Program-made: the position numbers and the translations under genes
Shown: positions 36,961 through 55,683 of the stretch, one piece after another
Layout of the letters: the number at the start of each line of letters is the position of its first letter
Position numbering within the stretch: the stretch's first letter is position 1
The notes under the pieces: generated by a model
What the model was told of the DNA's origin: nothing
What the model saw: only the letters and a program-made list of their open reading frames with translations
The model's database searches: none
Assembly (NCBI GenBank): GCA_963931865.1
Contig: OZ007505.1
Span: 7,561,415-7,625,414 of the forward strand
DNA length: 64,000 nt
DNA from: Axinella damicornis
Taxonomy: Eukaryota; Porifera; Demospongiae; Axinellida; Axinellidae
Direction of reading: 5' to 3'

Positions 36961-38102
36961 GTAAAAGTGCTCAAACCAGTCAACTGTCCTGTAAATACAA
37001 CTGTTACATGGATGCAGCTGTCCATAGTGGTCCTACTATATAGAATGCATGCAGACTAGGTGAACGAGGCTATAGGGGACCAAGGTTGCCAGACTAAGCT
37101 TGGACTTGAGGTCACATCAATCATAGTTGACCCTAGTAAACAGTTATTACCTGTCCTAGTGAACAACTTGGGAGGGGGCTACTTAATGAGCTGGCCATTC
37201 ACATGGCAACTAGAGTCAAGTCCATGGAAATGTGAGAGCCAGGTGATGAGACTATTATATTTTTTTGAAAATTAACTGGCAGTATAAGTGCAAATTGGTA
37301 GATTACACAGACACTTCTTCACAAAGCATATACGCTAGCAGCTGATCATATCATGTCTGATTGGGTCCACGTGCATTCCTTGTTCTCCTTCCACTCCTCA
37401 CCACCCTCCTCATAGATCTCCTGTGTGACACAAACAAGCTCATTCATTGGGTCCATGTGGCATCTTCCTATACCTAACGCAGATCGACTAGCTCTGTTCC
37501 CAGGCTCCCCCTTGCACGCAGCAACAAACTTTCGTTGCTGTGCGCAGGGGGGAAAGGTTGGATGTCCTTGCGGGCTCAGCTACAGCGCTTTGCAGTGTTC
37601 ATGCAACATCTGGATACAACAGTGCCAATGGTATTAACCAATCAAATTGCATTGAATTCTGTTTGCTGATTGGCTGGACGCTCCGCTGACTGGATACTGA
37701 AAGAACGCTGCAAAGCACTGTAGCTGGACTCGATACTCGACCATAGGTTCTACTATCTAATATCAGTGAATGGGGTTAAAAATTTAACCTCTTCTACTCT
37801 CCATATTATAATTTGTGACCACATGTACGTACGTACAAGTGACTCTGAAACTGAAATGTACTTGCCTCCTGCCCAGCTTTTCGTAACTTGCAGTACGGAA
37901 GCGATGACATGGGACTGGGAGCGAGGCTAGAAATGTACTATGTCTAGTCACTCGTAGACCTAGCTACCTCTACTCTTCAATGGCTACAGTCATGGGAGCT
38001 ACTGCATAGTGAAAGAAGACAGCGAGAGTGCTTTCATCTGTTTGTGCCACATGTACTGTCCATACAGTTCTTGTGCTGGAATTCTACAGCCTGAGGTTGA
38101 GT
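36961..38102. other. Non-coding DNA with segmental copies and hairpins
   Basis: 36966-37180 resembles 43976-44220 (gtgctcaaacc, gactaagcttgg/gactaagctaag, acctgtcctagtgaac). 37180-37260 is a third remnant of the last SKI3 exon region (gagctggccattcacatggc, gagccaggtgatgag). 37490-37560 is a one-armed TAGCCTCG-type hairpin. No gene recognised. Confidence 0.55.
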
Positions 38103-41100
38103 TTAATACATTCGAATGACAGTGATATGCATGCTGCATGTGCATATGGGGTTAGGGTTACGGTTCTCGTACATCTGGAATTGGCAGTGGAAAGCACGAA
38201 GGTGCCACGAGACTCAATCCTGACAACTGAAAAATGAAGGCGAATAAATGCATCCCTGTGATCTACAATGGCCGCACCACCTCAAATGTGCTAGCTACAC
38301 CTTTGATCTAGAAGACCCAGACGTTCTGGGACAGTTGGCAACTATGTTATCTATGACTTTACTCAGACAGGAATGGCTTGGGATTGCTACAAATGTGTCT
38401 TCTTTTCATTGTATCACGAAATTACTCATTTACAAGTAATAATGGAGACTGCATGGCTTACGAGTGTGTAACTTTTACCTTCTTCCATATGGCTGCTGTA
38501 CCCTTAACTGCGTCTATTGTGAAGGTGACTGCTTCTATTGCTTCTCTCCTATGCTCAGCAGAGGCTGCTACAATGACACTGGCTTCACTCACAGGAACAA
38601 CTCTGCAATGGTATAGTAGGGCAAGGATAATGTTAGTGCTAGCGTAGGTTCTTATACAGAGAGGGGGCTGGTACTAATGCCCGCACCCTAAGTTTGGGCA
38701 AATTTTTAGCATCATGTCAGAATTCAGCTATACCGATCTTGCGTCATTTGTCATAACAATATAAGCAGATTCACAAAGAGCAGCAATCATATATTACAGG
38801 CAATGAAGGAGGGTAGGACATCATAGCTATGCACCAATGTATTGCATGTACCATACTATAGCTAATACAGGTCAGCCTTCAGTCACCGGGTCCTCCTTCA
38901 ACCACTTTGCTATGGCAGGCAGTTTCTCTTAACTTTTTCAAGGCTGGATACTTGTCCAGATCATAGCCACACATCAGATGATTGATAATACCTATGATCC
39001 GATAGACACCAAAGTCAGCATACGTAACCTTTGGCCCATAGATCCATCCATCTGTTGAATTGTTGCTGGTTGCATGCATCTCCAGTGTTCTGAGGTACCT
39101 GGGCACATGTGTTTCCTCTAATTTTCTGTCTTCTTAGTCTCATCCTTCTCATAGAAAACTGGAATCAATTTCTGTGCGAGGTCTGACATCAATGATGCTA
39201 GCTATGTCGGCATTTTCGAAGGCGTTCGAACCTGCCAGTCCGTGTTGTTCAGCGACATAGCGTACGATCGGAACGCTTCTGGCTAGCATCTTCCTGTCCA
39301 CTTTCAGCACGGGCATGGCACCATACGGAGTTTTGGGCTTGAATTCCGCCCATTGCTCCCCAGTTAGATGTATATCTTTATACGGAACTCCTGCCTGGGT
39401 GAATACGAACCGAGTGTTTTCCACTGACATTGAAGTAATAGAGTTTGTAGGTAGGGATATCTGCTTTTGCGTTTTGATACTAAACCTTTAAGAGTCACCT
39501 GATTTTTGTTAGTTAAGGTAGAGCAAGTCGTGGGCGATGCATGCTCCATGCTTTCACTTTGCGCGTGGGCCTGGGTACGAGGCTAGTATACCTCGCATGC
39601 GGTTGCAATATCCGGTTAGCAGAGTGTGAGCCAATCAGCAAACAGATTCAACTTAACTGTTCTGCAAAAGACACTGTGTTGTAACTGGATAATGCAAGAA
39701 CTGTAGAGGCACAAGGAAGGTCTAGGGACTAGCCTTTAGCCTGGCATTTGCAAAAAAAAAGCTGCATGTCGACTTCTGGCGAGTTGTGGTCAACTCCCAC
39801 TTTGTCGTGTGACTGTCACACAATCTTCACAATTTCACTCAAGGCATCCTCAGCTATATACTTCTCACATGGACAGCTCACCCATGTGAACTGCCAATCC
39901 TGTAAGCCACACATCTGTCAACTGCCTTCCACCAACCTTAGAGGTGTATTCTGTCCATAATTTCATGTTAGTAGGAGGGTGGAAAAGGTTAACCTGAAGA
40001 TGACATGATAACATCAATGGAAATGTTTTTCTCAAGGTAATTTTCAGTCTCCAGAACACTTAAACATACCCTAATTTCTGTTCCCAGGCATTGCTGGGAT
40101 CGAAACTGCTCACATAGCCCCAGGTAATTTATATGTAATTTAACCACGCCCACCAATTAACAAACTTGCAATCAAGTCTCCCAAGAAATTGGCAACCTGC
40201 CGTAGCTGAAAAATGGGCCATGAAATGGAGGCCCTACAAGGCAAGACGGCTACTTTCTAAGCCATTTATGCCAAAAACGATGGAATGGCCCGCCCTCCCA
40301 GTGCACCAAGACCTTTCTACCGCGGAGCCCAGACATGGTCATGCTGTTTGCACCCTTCGGGTGCACCCACCCACCTCCCCCTGTTCTGCGCTTTCTGCTC
40401 ACGCAGAAGCTATCTCCCAAGGAACATTGCCGGATGTGACATCATGAAGCTGAAAGTCTCACATTGCAGATTTGCAACGTTAGGTATTAAAGGGTTAACT
40501 TAATTAATAACTTAACCTACATACCACTCCACTGTGCCTCCCTTGTTCATTAGCAGGCTGATATGGATGAATGCATGGAAATTATTAGCTTGGTTAACAA
40601 TATGTGGCCGATTACATTCTGAGAGATACTACATTCCGTTGGAGATTGGAAGATGGTAGGAGTACACTATACCCAGTTTTAACACTATATTGACTGAGTA
40701 ATGTTGTAGTACTGTACCCAGACAATGGATGGGACAAGGATATTTGTTGAAGCTGGTAAAACAATCACGCCTAGAAATATACAGACAGCTGGTGATGGTA
40801 CCTTGTGTGAAAATTCCCGTTTAGGGAATATTAATTAGCTCCACCCACTTAGGGAATAACCTGTGTGATTGCCTTCATCAGGTGTCATGGGGGATTTGGC
40901 ACCCTTGGTTTCACGGTGTCCTACACTACAGAAATGTGTGAAGGGTGGTGAGCAGAGACTTCAACAGGACAACTTCTACTAGGGGTCATTCCATGTCAAG
41001 TCAACACAAAAAAGCATGACCTCTTCCGATTTGGACGAAACTTGGTGAGTTTGTTACCTCTATTGAAAAACCACTTCACAGCAAATGTGAGCTACCTAAG

Positions 41101-44100
41101 TGTTATACTTGCGCAAAACTGCAACAAATTTAATTCTGGCCTCAGGTGCCCGTTTTAGACCGCATGCCATGACTGAAATGCCCATATCTTCTGATGTGAT
41201 CAACATAGAGAATTGCAACAAAGGTTTTCTCGAAGTTCTTAACCCTTTAAGCCCCAATGACGTCTATAGACGTCATTTAGACCCTATGCACTTGTAGGGC
41301 TTCTCATCAGTCCAAAAAGAGACCAAAAAGGCTTCAGAGGGCCTAGGGACAACTTTGACAGACGAACCCAAAAATTTGGTCAGATTTCGGCGCGCATCCC
41401 CCACTAAACGTAGAAGCGGGGGGTATCGCATGTCGTGGGTGTTTTTTGATGCCTCAAGAAAACATGCAAATTGGTGGTGTAAGGTGTGCCATCAGTCAGA
41501 TCTAGCCCAAGTTTAGGGACATGCTGGGCGAAAATCCGGCTGACATCCAACTTTGACTTCCGATTGCTGGGCTTGTGGGAGGTCATGAATATCATTAATG
41601 GTATTGCCAGAGGGGTCTCTCCATGTGTGCGGGCCCCACCAAGTTTGGCCGCTGAGGAGCGAATGCTGTGGGAGAGGAGTACCTACGAAAGTGGTGTGCG
41701 CTGAATGCATGAAAATGTGTTGTCTTGGTGGGAAGAATTTGGTGGTTAAAGGGTTAAATAACTCTTTTATGTGGCATCGATAGTTTGACCTGGTTTCTGG
41801 AAAAACAAATTAATGTTTTGATTTTCTTCAAAAAGTTTTTGCAAACAGTTTTAACCTACATGTGTTTATTCACCGAGTTTTAATTTGGGACTACAGTGGG
41901 AACAGCAAATATAAACCAAAACGTAGCAGCATGTAAGGTAAAAATGTGCAGTTAGGATGTACATATCACAAGATGAAAGCACGTATGTCATGACGTCGAC
42001 ACTACATGGCTACCACGTACCAGCGGGGTGCCTAGTCTGGTGAAGCCAGACCGAGCACGTAAGCACAAGGGACTGGCTATAGACTCTATCAGGCTTTGTA
42101 CCAGCTGCAATAATATGTGCCTGAGGCCTGAGAGTGTGCTGCATGTATAAATATATTCACGAAGTTGCAAAATAATGTAAGTATACATAATTACCTGCTA
42201 AGCGAATTCCTCGTGTACAAAACTGGCTGCGCCAAACTAATACGGAATACTGGTACAGCGCACTATAGCACTACATAGCTACTAATATTAGACTTTACTC
42301 ACTGCGTCGCCGAGAATGCCTACCTACAAGTTGTATTACTTTAACGCAAGGGGAGCGGCGGAATCGATTCGGTTCATCTTCGCCCAAGCAGGAGTGCAGT
42401 ATGAAGACGTACGATTCAATTTTGAAAGCACATGGCCAGAATTTAAGCCCAAAACGCCGTATGGCGCCCTCCCTGTACTGGAGGTGGACGGGAAGATGAT
42501 AGCTGGAAGCGGCCCGATCGCTCGCTACCTAGCTGAGGAACACGGACTAGCGGGGTCAAACGCCTTCGAAAATGCAGAGATTGCTGGCATCGTCGACGTG
42601 TTGTTCGATTTCCTAGTGAAATGGAGACCAATCAGTCCCTTCGGCGAGAAAGATGAGGCTCGGAGGGCGGAGCTGAAGAAAGAATTTGAGGAGAAGGATG
42701 TGCCTAGGTATTTGGGAGCACTGGAGAAACGCGCGACAGAGAACAACTCAGCAGATGGATGGATCTATGGTACGAAGGTCACGTACGCTGACCTCCGCGC
42801 TTGTGTGCAGTTGGGTATGATGGAGCAAGTGGTACCAGGAATGCTGGATAACTATCCAGCAATGAAAAAGCTGAAAACGTCGGTTGAAAACCTGCCTGCT
42901 ATTGCAAAGTGGATAAAGGAACGTCCGAAAACACAGTTCTGAACTCTAGCTCTAGCTGTTAACTTGCTTTTGTGTTAGCTTCATGCATGCTAGACCTATG
43001 TCTTGGATGCAAGATTCTGCATACCGTACCGGTATTGGATCGAATGACCAGAGGAGGACGGCCAAGGTTGACCTTTTCTAGTCAGGTCTCATTAAAGTCA
43101 CGTGTAATCCGATAATACAGATTACGTAATGCATGTTAAGTACAGTACTTCCATAGACAATGTTTCGACAGTTTTCAACATCGAGCCCCGACGCAATCAC
43201 CTGGAATATCGACTCGCAGGGAAGCGTAGGCATCTGTTGTCAATATAAAAGGCCGAGCCCTTCAAGATTCAGCTGAGGTATGGCAGAAACGAGTGGAAGT
43301 AGTGTCCCGGTCCAGACGGTCCCCACGCGCGCCGCAAACGTCGGCCCTGCGAGACTAGAGTGGAGGTTAGGGGCCGTCTCGTCCATTTTCAAAGCGCGTT
43401 CGAGGATTGCCAACTGGGAGCACTCCACAGCAGCCCCAGAAACGGTCTTCTATTCGTACAGCTTTTGCAATAACTTTTAATAACCGTCCACTGTCACATG
43501 ACAGAAAGGTAATAATTACTCGTGACGTATGCAGTGGCCAACCTCCTCTGTCGAATGACCAATTACTTCCAGAATGGTAGATCAATGAATCAACTTAAGG
43601 TTACGTGCGCGCGCCGTCCGAAATGTATAGGGAAACGCTAACCAAAAATCTCGAGTACGAAGAGCGTGAGCAACTTGATTCTGGCGGTGGAGGTGCGCTG
43701 TCACAAGGTGCAGGGCATGACGGAAGCTTTTTTTGATAGCATAATCCTTGGCAAACTTATCTGCTGTCTCGCTCGAGAAAAGCGGTAAATACCGCTTTTT
43801 GGTGAACTGAACTGCTCGTTTTTGCACGGCCATACAGCGTATCCGTAAAAGCTTCCGTCATGCCCTGCATCTTGTGACAGCGCACCTCCACCGCCAGAAT
43901 CAAGTTGCTCACTCTCTTCGTACTCGAGATTTTTGGTTAGCGAGCTTAAGTATGCATTTCCCTATACATAACCTTAAAGTGCTCAAACCGGTCAACATAG
44001 CTCACTGTGGATGCCCCCCTCCCTCTGCCAGCTGTACATGAATCATGCAGACCACATGCAGGGGACTAAGGTTATCAGACTAAGCTAAGACTTGAGTAAG

Positions 44101-46867
44101 TCTCAAGTATTACAACCTTAGTCCCCTATAATCTGCATTCTCTCTGCATGATTCATAGTGGGACCACTACGGACAGCTATTTGACTCTCTAGTAAAGACT
44201 TATGACCTGTCCTAGTGAACGATATAACAACTCGCATGCGAGCAGTAGTGACGATGAAATTGATCCGCTTTGCTTACCCTGTTCTGTGCACAATGGCCAT
44301 CTTGCAGACAGGCCATTTCTGTCTGGCGTCACCACAAATTGATTTGAGCTGCTTCAAAGCCATCTCTGTGTATGCCTCATACTCTAGTCGGATGACTTTC
44401 TTGCCTGCATGATACAGAATGGCAAACTTATTCAAGTTTCAGTGGCTGGTCCAGCTATGTACCAAATCAACTAGGGTTCCTTGCACCAATATATACTGGT
44501 ATCGGTATCAGTAACAGTCCAAATACCAGCCAGTTGTGAGGTAGTGGGTATCGGCTACTGGAATTTTGTGGTACTGACAATTTAATTGCCCTATGACATG
44601 AGTCTGACTGAGTGCTTGCTCAAGCAACCAATGCGGATGGCAAGGCAACCAATGATGGCATGGCAAGTTAAGAGAGAGCATTATGTGTGAATGCTGATGA
44701 GGTTTGTTGCAAAATTTGTGAAGAATGCTTTTCAAGGGTATACTGATACACATCTATACAGTGGCATCGGTATCTGGTTATTTCAATATTGGAATCGGAA
44801 GTATTGGTAACATTGTATGCATGCCAACTGAGAGCAGAAATTTTCAAATCTGGTACAATCAGCAACTTAAGTTTATTTCTCACTCCAATAATAATATTGT
44901 CTGTGAGAATTTACTGTTGCCAACTCCTGAACATAATCCGCAGAAGGAATCAAGGGATCTAGCTGGGATCCAATTGCAGTGCAACACTTGACCAGTTGCT
45001 AGGGCACCAGAGTTTGCATAGTCTCTCAAATTTACAGACCTGTTTACACAAGTACTTTTAGTAATCCAGATTCCATCAGAAATCTGATCTAGATGGGTTC
45101 TTGTGTGCTTTATGTTATGTAAAGCCTCGTTCCCAGGCCTACCCCGTTTGTTTCTGTTCTTTGGTTTCTGCCCTTCCCATCTGTGTATTATTGTCAACGA
45201 AACCGAAGAACAGAAAAAACGGTGGATTGATTTTGCTGGCATAATTTTGAGCATAAAAGGGACAGAACTAATGTGCTGATGTGCACCAAACCACCAATGC
45301 AGCATGAACACCCTTTACCCTTACCGCTCTACACAATACCAGCTTCTTGAACTTTGAACTATATGGTCATTCAGAGTCAGGTGTAGAACTAGAACACATG
45401 AACAGTAGCTAGTAGTGGCCAGCTACAGAAATGTACATGTATGTTCAACAAAGCTGAAAATCGAAAAAGTGCCTTTCTCTCATTTTGATACAAAATGAGT
45501 ACATGTACCGTACTTTGCAAAAGCACAATAGGGAATTTCTTTGAGCATAAATAACAAGCTGTAAACGTGCTAACTAATCCATGAAAAGTCAATGAACCAT
45601 GCATACATCCATTAGTTTGCTAGCCATGCAAGGTGTAACTTGGGGTTCATCCGCTGCACAAATGCCAGGCCTCATCAGCTACGCATGTTAGCCATAACCT
45701 ACTTCTAAGTGAGGGTTGGCTTTAGTGGGCTAGCTGTGAACACCGAACAAGAAGTATGGAGACTTTAGTGGCTGCCACTACAGTGTTGCCTGTGCAGTGT
45801 ACAGTGAAAGTACCATCGACTCACCTTGAAAATGGTCTCTTGTGACACCTGGAATGGAGAGTACTAATGAACACTTTGAGCAATGTAACACCATTCCAGC
45901 TCCAACCCCTCCATCTCCATCCCCCATCCCCATTCTTAACCTTGTTCCCCATCCCATCCCTTCATTGCGAACCTCATCCCCATCCCCGATTTCATTCCAT
46001 CCCCCATCCCCAACTTTGTCCCATCTTCTCCCCATCCCTAGTCTATCTACTGTAGACTTGCTTGCTCAGGAAGTTAGCAGTTTCATAGTTTGTAATATCT
46101 TTGTATATAGAAGCCACATAGAAGCCATGTACTACTATACAACTAGCAGAAATCTCTCAGTAGGATCTCTTGGTAGGATCTGATTGGTCAGCACCTCATA
46201 CTATGATGAAACTCTGTACAAACACTAGCCAAGAAATTTCTAGAGATCATCTTCAGTGGCAATGAAGCAGCTGCTACAAAACCGTCAATATATAGAGAAC
46301 AATACCGGAAATGCGCAATAGATGGAAAGGTGAGTATAAACAAAGGGAACTTTTTCTTCCCAAAAACATGCACACAAAAGTCAAGTGAGGTGACTGTGAG
46401 GTCCATTGATGAGGGTGTAGACCTATGCTTCGCTCTGGGCAATGGCATGGTTGTGAGACATACCATGTTCAGCCAAGGCTGAAGTTGCAGAGTCAGCATT
46501 AGACATGGCTCTCATGTGCTCCTTCCTGCGGAGGTTTAACATCCCTCACGTTTGTCCTACATACGTCCCATCACAATCCGCATACGTGATTCGGTATACC
46601 ACATCTGTCAGGGGGAACTGGATCCATTGGATGGACCAGGACGTTGTGAGGGTCATGTGAGGTTTGAACCAAGTACGGATTTGGAGGGGGTTCAGAACTC
46701 TGCAAAGTTCTGTAGGTAGGGTACCGGTAGCACTTCGGCCGCTTTCCCTACGCCCCACCCCTAACTTCCTGAGCCAGACAAAATTGATCTAGTTGGTAAA
46801 TGTACTACCCACCCTCATCCCATGATTCCCATTCCCACCCCCACATTCCCATGCCCCCCAACCCCAT

Positions 46868-46898
<31 letters not shown>

Positions 46899-47040
46899 TC
46901 CTAACACCAAAGTATTCGGAAATCTGCTCACCTAGAAAAATTGAGATAGCTCCACTGGAAGGGTCTGTGACAAACTCGGTGATCTCCTTCTGGCAGAGTG
47001 GCTCGGCAGAAATCCTTACTAGGTCCGCATCTGATCCCAT
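38103..47040 (-). CDS. MOCS2: MOCS2B, molybdopterin synthase large (catalytic) subunit
   Basis: Converts cyclic pyranopterin monophosphate to molybdopterin with sulfur from the MOCS2A C-terminus; cytosolic. Exons: 47040-46932 (ATG at 47040), 45848-45825 (24-nt microexon), 44404-44278, 38602-38479; phases agree throughout. Sequence: [20 protein letters not shown], then [51 protein letters not shown] and [20 protein letters not shown] ending AIWKK, a close match to MoaE/MOCS2B including the conserved TRD, LEYEAY and HR blocks. The terminal exon expected to carry a WK.NKEC-like tail was not found. A possible but poor candidate is 38174-38103 (MYENRNPNP..., TAA), used here only to set the boundary. 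The 5.7-kb third intron contains a GST pair and two MITEs. Translation would follow MOCS2A on the same transcript. Confidence 0.88.
38879..39460 (-). pseudogene. Sigma-class GST, pair III, subfamily A, multiply broken
   Basis: The reading resembles the A gene at 32167 but the start codon is changed (atccctacctac for atgcctacctac), several codons near residue 11 are missing, and frameshifts separate [20 protein letters not shown]...ASIIDV (39149-39430) from [20 protein letters not shown]...(38879-39106). The C-terminal ESVEKLP segment is deleted. Clearly non-functional. It lies in the MOCS2B intron. Confidence 0.9.
39989..40498 (-). mobile_element. TTAA-flanked MITE, copy 2 (inverted)
   Basis: Reverse complement of the 7204-7707 element. 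TTAA lies at both edges and the conserved interior includes ccacctcccc and agctgaaagtctcacattgc. It lies in the MOCS2B intron between the members of GST pair III. Confidence 0.72.
41239..41757. mobile_element. TTAA-flanked MITE, related second type
   Basis: Ends TTAACCCTTTAA and TTAAAGGGTTAA, with an internal palindrome aatgacgtctatagacgtcatt next to the left end. Same terminal motif as the 7204 element but a different interior. It is inserted in another repeat (gggtcattccatgtcaagtc near 40984). Confidence 0.75.
42316..42942 (+). CDS. Sigma-class glutathione S-transferase, pair III, subfamily B (intact)
   Basis: Intronless, 208 aa, from [20 protein letters not shown] to [11 protein letters not shown]. 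The ATG follows gcgtcgccgaga, conserved with the pair II copy. It keeps Tyr8, the [20 protein letters not shown] segment and [20 protein letters not shown]. The C-domain has [20 protein letters not shown] and [20 protein letters not shown]. It is the only undamaged subfamily B gene in the window and lies on the opposite strand within the large MOCS2B intron. Function as a glutathione transferase is inferred from family; substrate unknown. The Gln of the usual Gln-Ser pair is Gly, as in subfamily A. Confidence 0.95.
   Translation: MPTYKLYYFNARGAAESIRFIFAQAGVQYEDVRFNFESTWPEFKPKTPYGALPVLEVDGKMIAGSGPIARYLAEEHGLAGSNAFENAEIAGIVDVLFDFLVKWRPISPFGEKDEARRAELKKEFEEKDVPRYLGALEKRATENNSADGWIYGTKVTYADLRACVQLGMMEQVVPGMLDNYPAMKKLKTSVENLPAIAKWIKERPKTQF
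43244..43480 (+). CDS. Small unknown ORF behind a TATA box
   Basis: A strong TATA motif (tataaaagg, about 43244-43252) lies 36 bp before ATG 43280, which opens a 66-codon frame ([20 protein letters not shown]...FCNNF*, stop at 43480). The spacing fits a real core promoter. The peptide has no recognised domain, membrane segment or signal peptide, and could be a first exon or chance. It lies on the plus strand within the MOCS2B intron. Confidence 0.3.
43597..43974. mobile_element. Long-TIR foldback element, copy 2
   Basis: Same family as 13407-13855: AAGGTTACG start, arms of about 150 bp (ctaaccaaaaatctcgagta on the left) and the same centre (gagaaaagcggtaaatac). The two copies agree along nearly all their length. 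Confidence 0.82.
46190..46780 (-). mobile_element. Penelope-like element 3' fragment with GIY-YIG endonuclease
   Basis: On the minus strand [18 protein letters not shown] is the GIY-YIG core. After a frameshift, [20 protein letters not shown] and [15 protein letters not shown] match the Arg/Glu-His region of Penelope endonucleases. Several stops follow. No reverse transcriptase part is present. It lies in the first intron of MOCS2B. Confidence 0.8.
46868..46896. repeat. Poly-C run
   Basis: About 27 C within a CCCCAT-rich stretch inside the first MOCS2B intron. Confidence 0.9.
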
Positions 47041-47064
47041 CCTGGCTCATCTACTGTGTGTGTT

Positions 47065-48257
47065 TCATCCACCACTTATTGGTGGTATCACAGCAACCTC
47101 TTCTCCCGGTTTGAGCTGCACTTGCTGGTCTGCGGTGATGTACTCTTGGTTTACGGCTAGGATCACACTGTCCTCAATGGAGGAGAGACTGAAAGAATTG
47201 GGACAAAGAAAACATGGTATTTCATTATAGTATGCAGCTGGTACCCTACCTAAACAGAAGGGGAATGGAGGAATTGAGGAAGAGGAAAAAGGGGGAGGAA
47301 GGGAGGATCGAGGGAGGGAGGGAGGGAGGGAGGGAGGGAGGGAGGGAGGGAGGGAGGGAGGGATGGAGGGGAGGGAGAGAAAGGAAGGGAGAGAGGAAAT
47401 GGCTTAGGGATGAGGTAGTCTTTTTCCCAGATCGATGGTTTTTCACACACGGAGGGGAAAATGTCTGCCCATCCACCTATTCCATTTCAATGCAAGATCA
47501 TAGGCACTTACTGTAAACTGGAATTTCGTCACTGACTTTTCAATGGGAAAAGTCACGAGTCAAGATGGAATATACATGTAAGTTAGATTAAAAAGGCAAT
47601 GTGCCAACCTTCCGGCACACTTGAACCGAACGAAACATAATAGGCAGATTACATAAATAACCCCTCCTTGTGTGCAAAATCATCTGGGAACGAGACTAGG
47701 AACTAGTCTCGGAACCAGACCATTTGCATGTGGAGGAAGGGTCTGGGCACACGTTTACATTCAAGTTGTCCCCAGGACGGAAGGTTGACGCCTTGAATCA
47801 GAATCGTTGATTGACGTCATGGAAATTATTCTCTTGGTGTCACCAGTGGCTAGATAGGGCAAATCGCCGTGCTACGCAATCTTACCCTCGAGTGCTTGAG
47901 GAAGCAGTGGTCGTATGCATGGATCACTACTTACCCAGGCATAATTAATGCAGTCAGGACAACTCAAGTGTAGGCATGTGCCCAGACCTTTCCGCCTCCC
48001 TGTGTGAAGGGTCTGGTTCCGAGACTAGCTAGGAACGAGGCTAGTCATGGGCTATACTAATACATGCATGCAAACTGTGGGTCCCATCCCTCTGGATGTA
48101 TGCAGGTGACGCAGCCATCACACATAAGGACCCACCTGGGATAGGAGGAAATGATACACTTCAGCAGCTCTGCACCTGTTGCAGGAGATGGGAGCCTAAT
48201 CTCAGTTTGAGTGGTTCCTGTCAATTCACGGCCCTTTGCAAAGAACAACAGATTCAC
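47065..48257 (-). CDS. MOCS2: MOCS2A, molybdopterin synthase small (sulfur-carrier) subunit
   Basis: A ubiquitin-fold MoaD-type protein whose C-terminal Gly-Gly is thiocarboxylated (by MOCS3 in other animals) and donates sulfur to MOCS2B. Exons seen: 48257-48136 (VNLLFFAKGRELTGTTQTEI ... CIISSYPR) and 47188-47065 (LSSIEDSVILAVNQEYITAD...VAVIPPISGG and TGA). The junction phase is exact and the diglycine is the last codon pair, as required. The first few residues and ATG must lie on a small exon between 48258 and 48584, not identified. The stop is followed after 24 nt by the MOCS2B ATG at 47040 on the same exon, so the bicistronic arrangement of other animals is kept, here without overlap. Confidence 0.9.
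47290..47365 (-). repeat. (GGGA)n, pyrimidine-rich on the MOCS2 strand
   Basis: About 17 GGGA units in the intron ahead of the MOCS2A acceptor at 47189. On the gene strand this is (TCCC)n. Confidence 0.9.
47690..48045. mobile_element. Foldback element related to the TAGCCTCG family
   Basis: Outer arms ggaacgagactagg...aggaacgaggctag and inner arms ctagtctcggaaccagacc with gggtctggttccgagactag; aagggtctgggcacac and gtgcccagacctttcc also pair. Inverted arms of about 80 bp, overall about 355 bp, in the MOCS2A intron. Confidence 0.6.
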
Positions 48258-48584
48258 CTGCAAGAATGGGAAGATTCAATTTGGTTTAATAATGCGTGCT
48301 TGCTATAGTGCACTAAAGGCCTACTAATTCAGTGCCCACCTTCACATGCACAGGACTATCCATAATCTGCTGATTCAGCAAACACTGCCATAATCTATTT
48401 ATCCAGAATGGCAAATTGTTTTGAGGCGTTGCCGCACGTGCACTTTGTACTCGAACCACCATGCCATACATGTACACGTCGACATGATGACTTGACGTTC
48501 AAGTGTACCTATTTCTTGACGTCTAGGTGGTAACAAAACTCTCAGACTACCGAACATTATTGAGGAGAACTTCAATCAGGAGTT
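48258..48584. promoter_or_regulatory. Divergent intergenic region of MOCS2 and RNF126
   Basis: The only DNA between the first clear MOCS2A exon (minus) and the RNF126 ATG (plus). It must contain both transcription starts and the missing MOCS2A start exon. It includes palindromic gcacgtgc (48435-48442) and gtcgac. No TATA box is evident. Confidence 0.4.

Positions 48585-55683
<7,099 letters not shown>

Noticed and set aside
38103..38174. Terminal exon of MOCS2B
   Set aside because: Acceptor, phase and length fit, but the peptide lacks the conserved WK.NKEC tail; used only as a boundary, not claimed.
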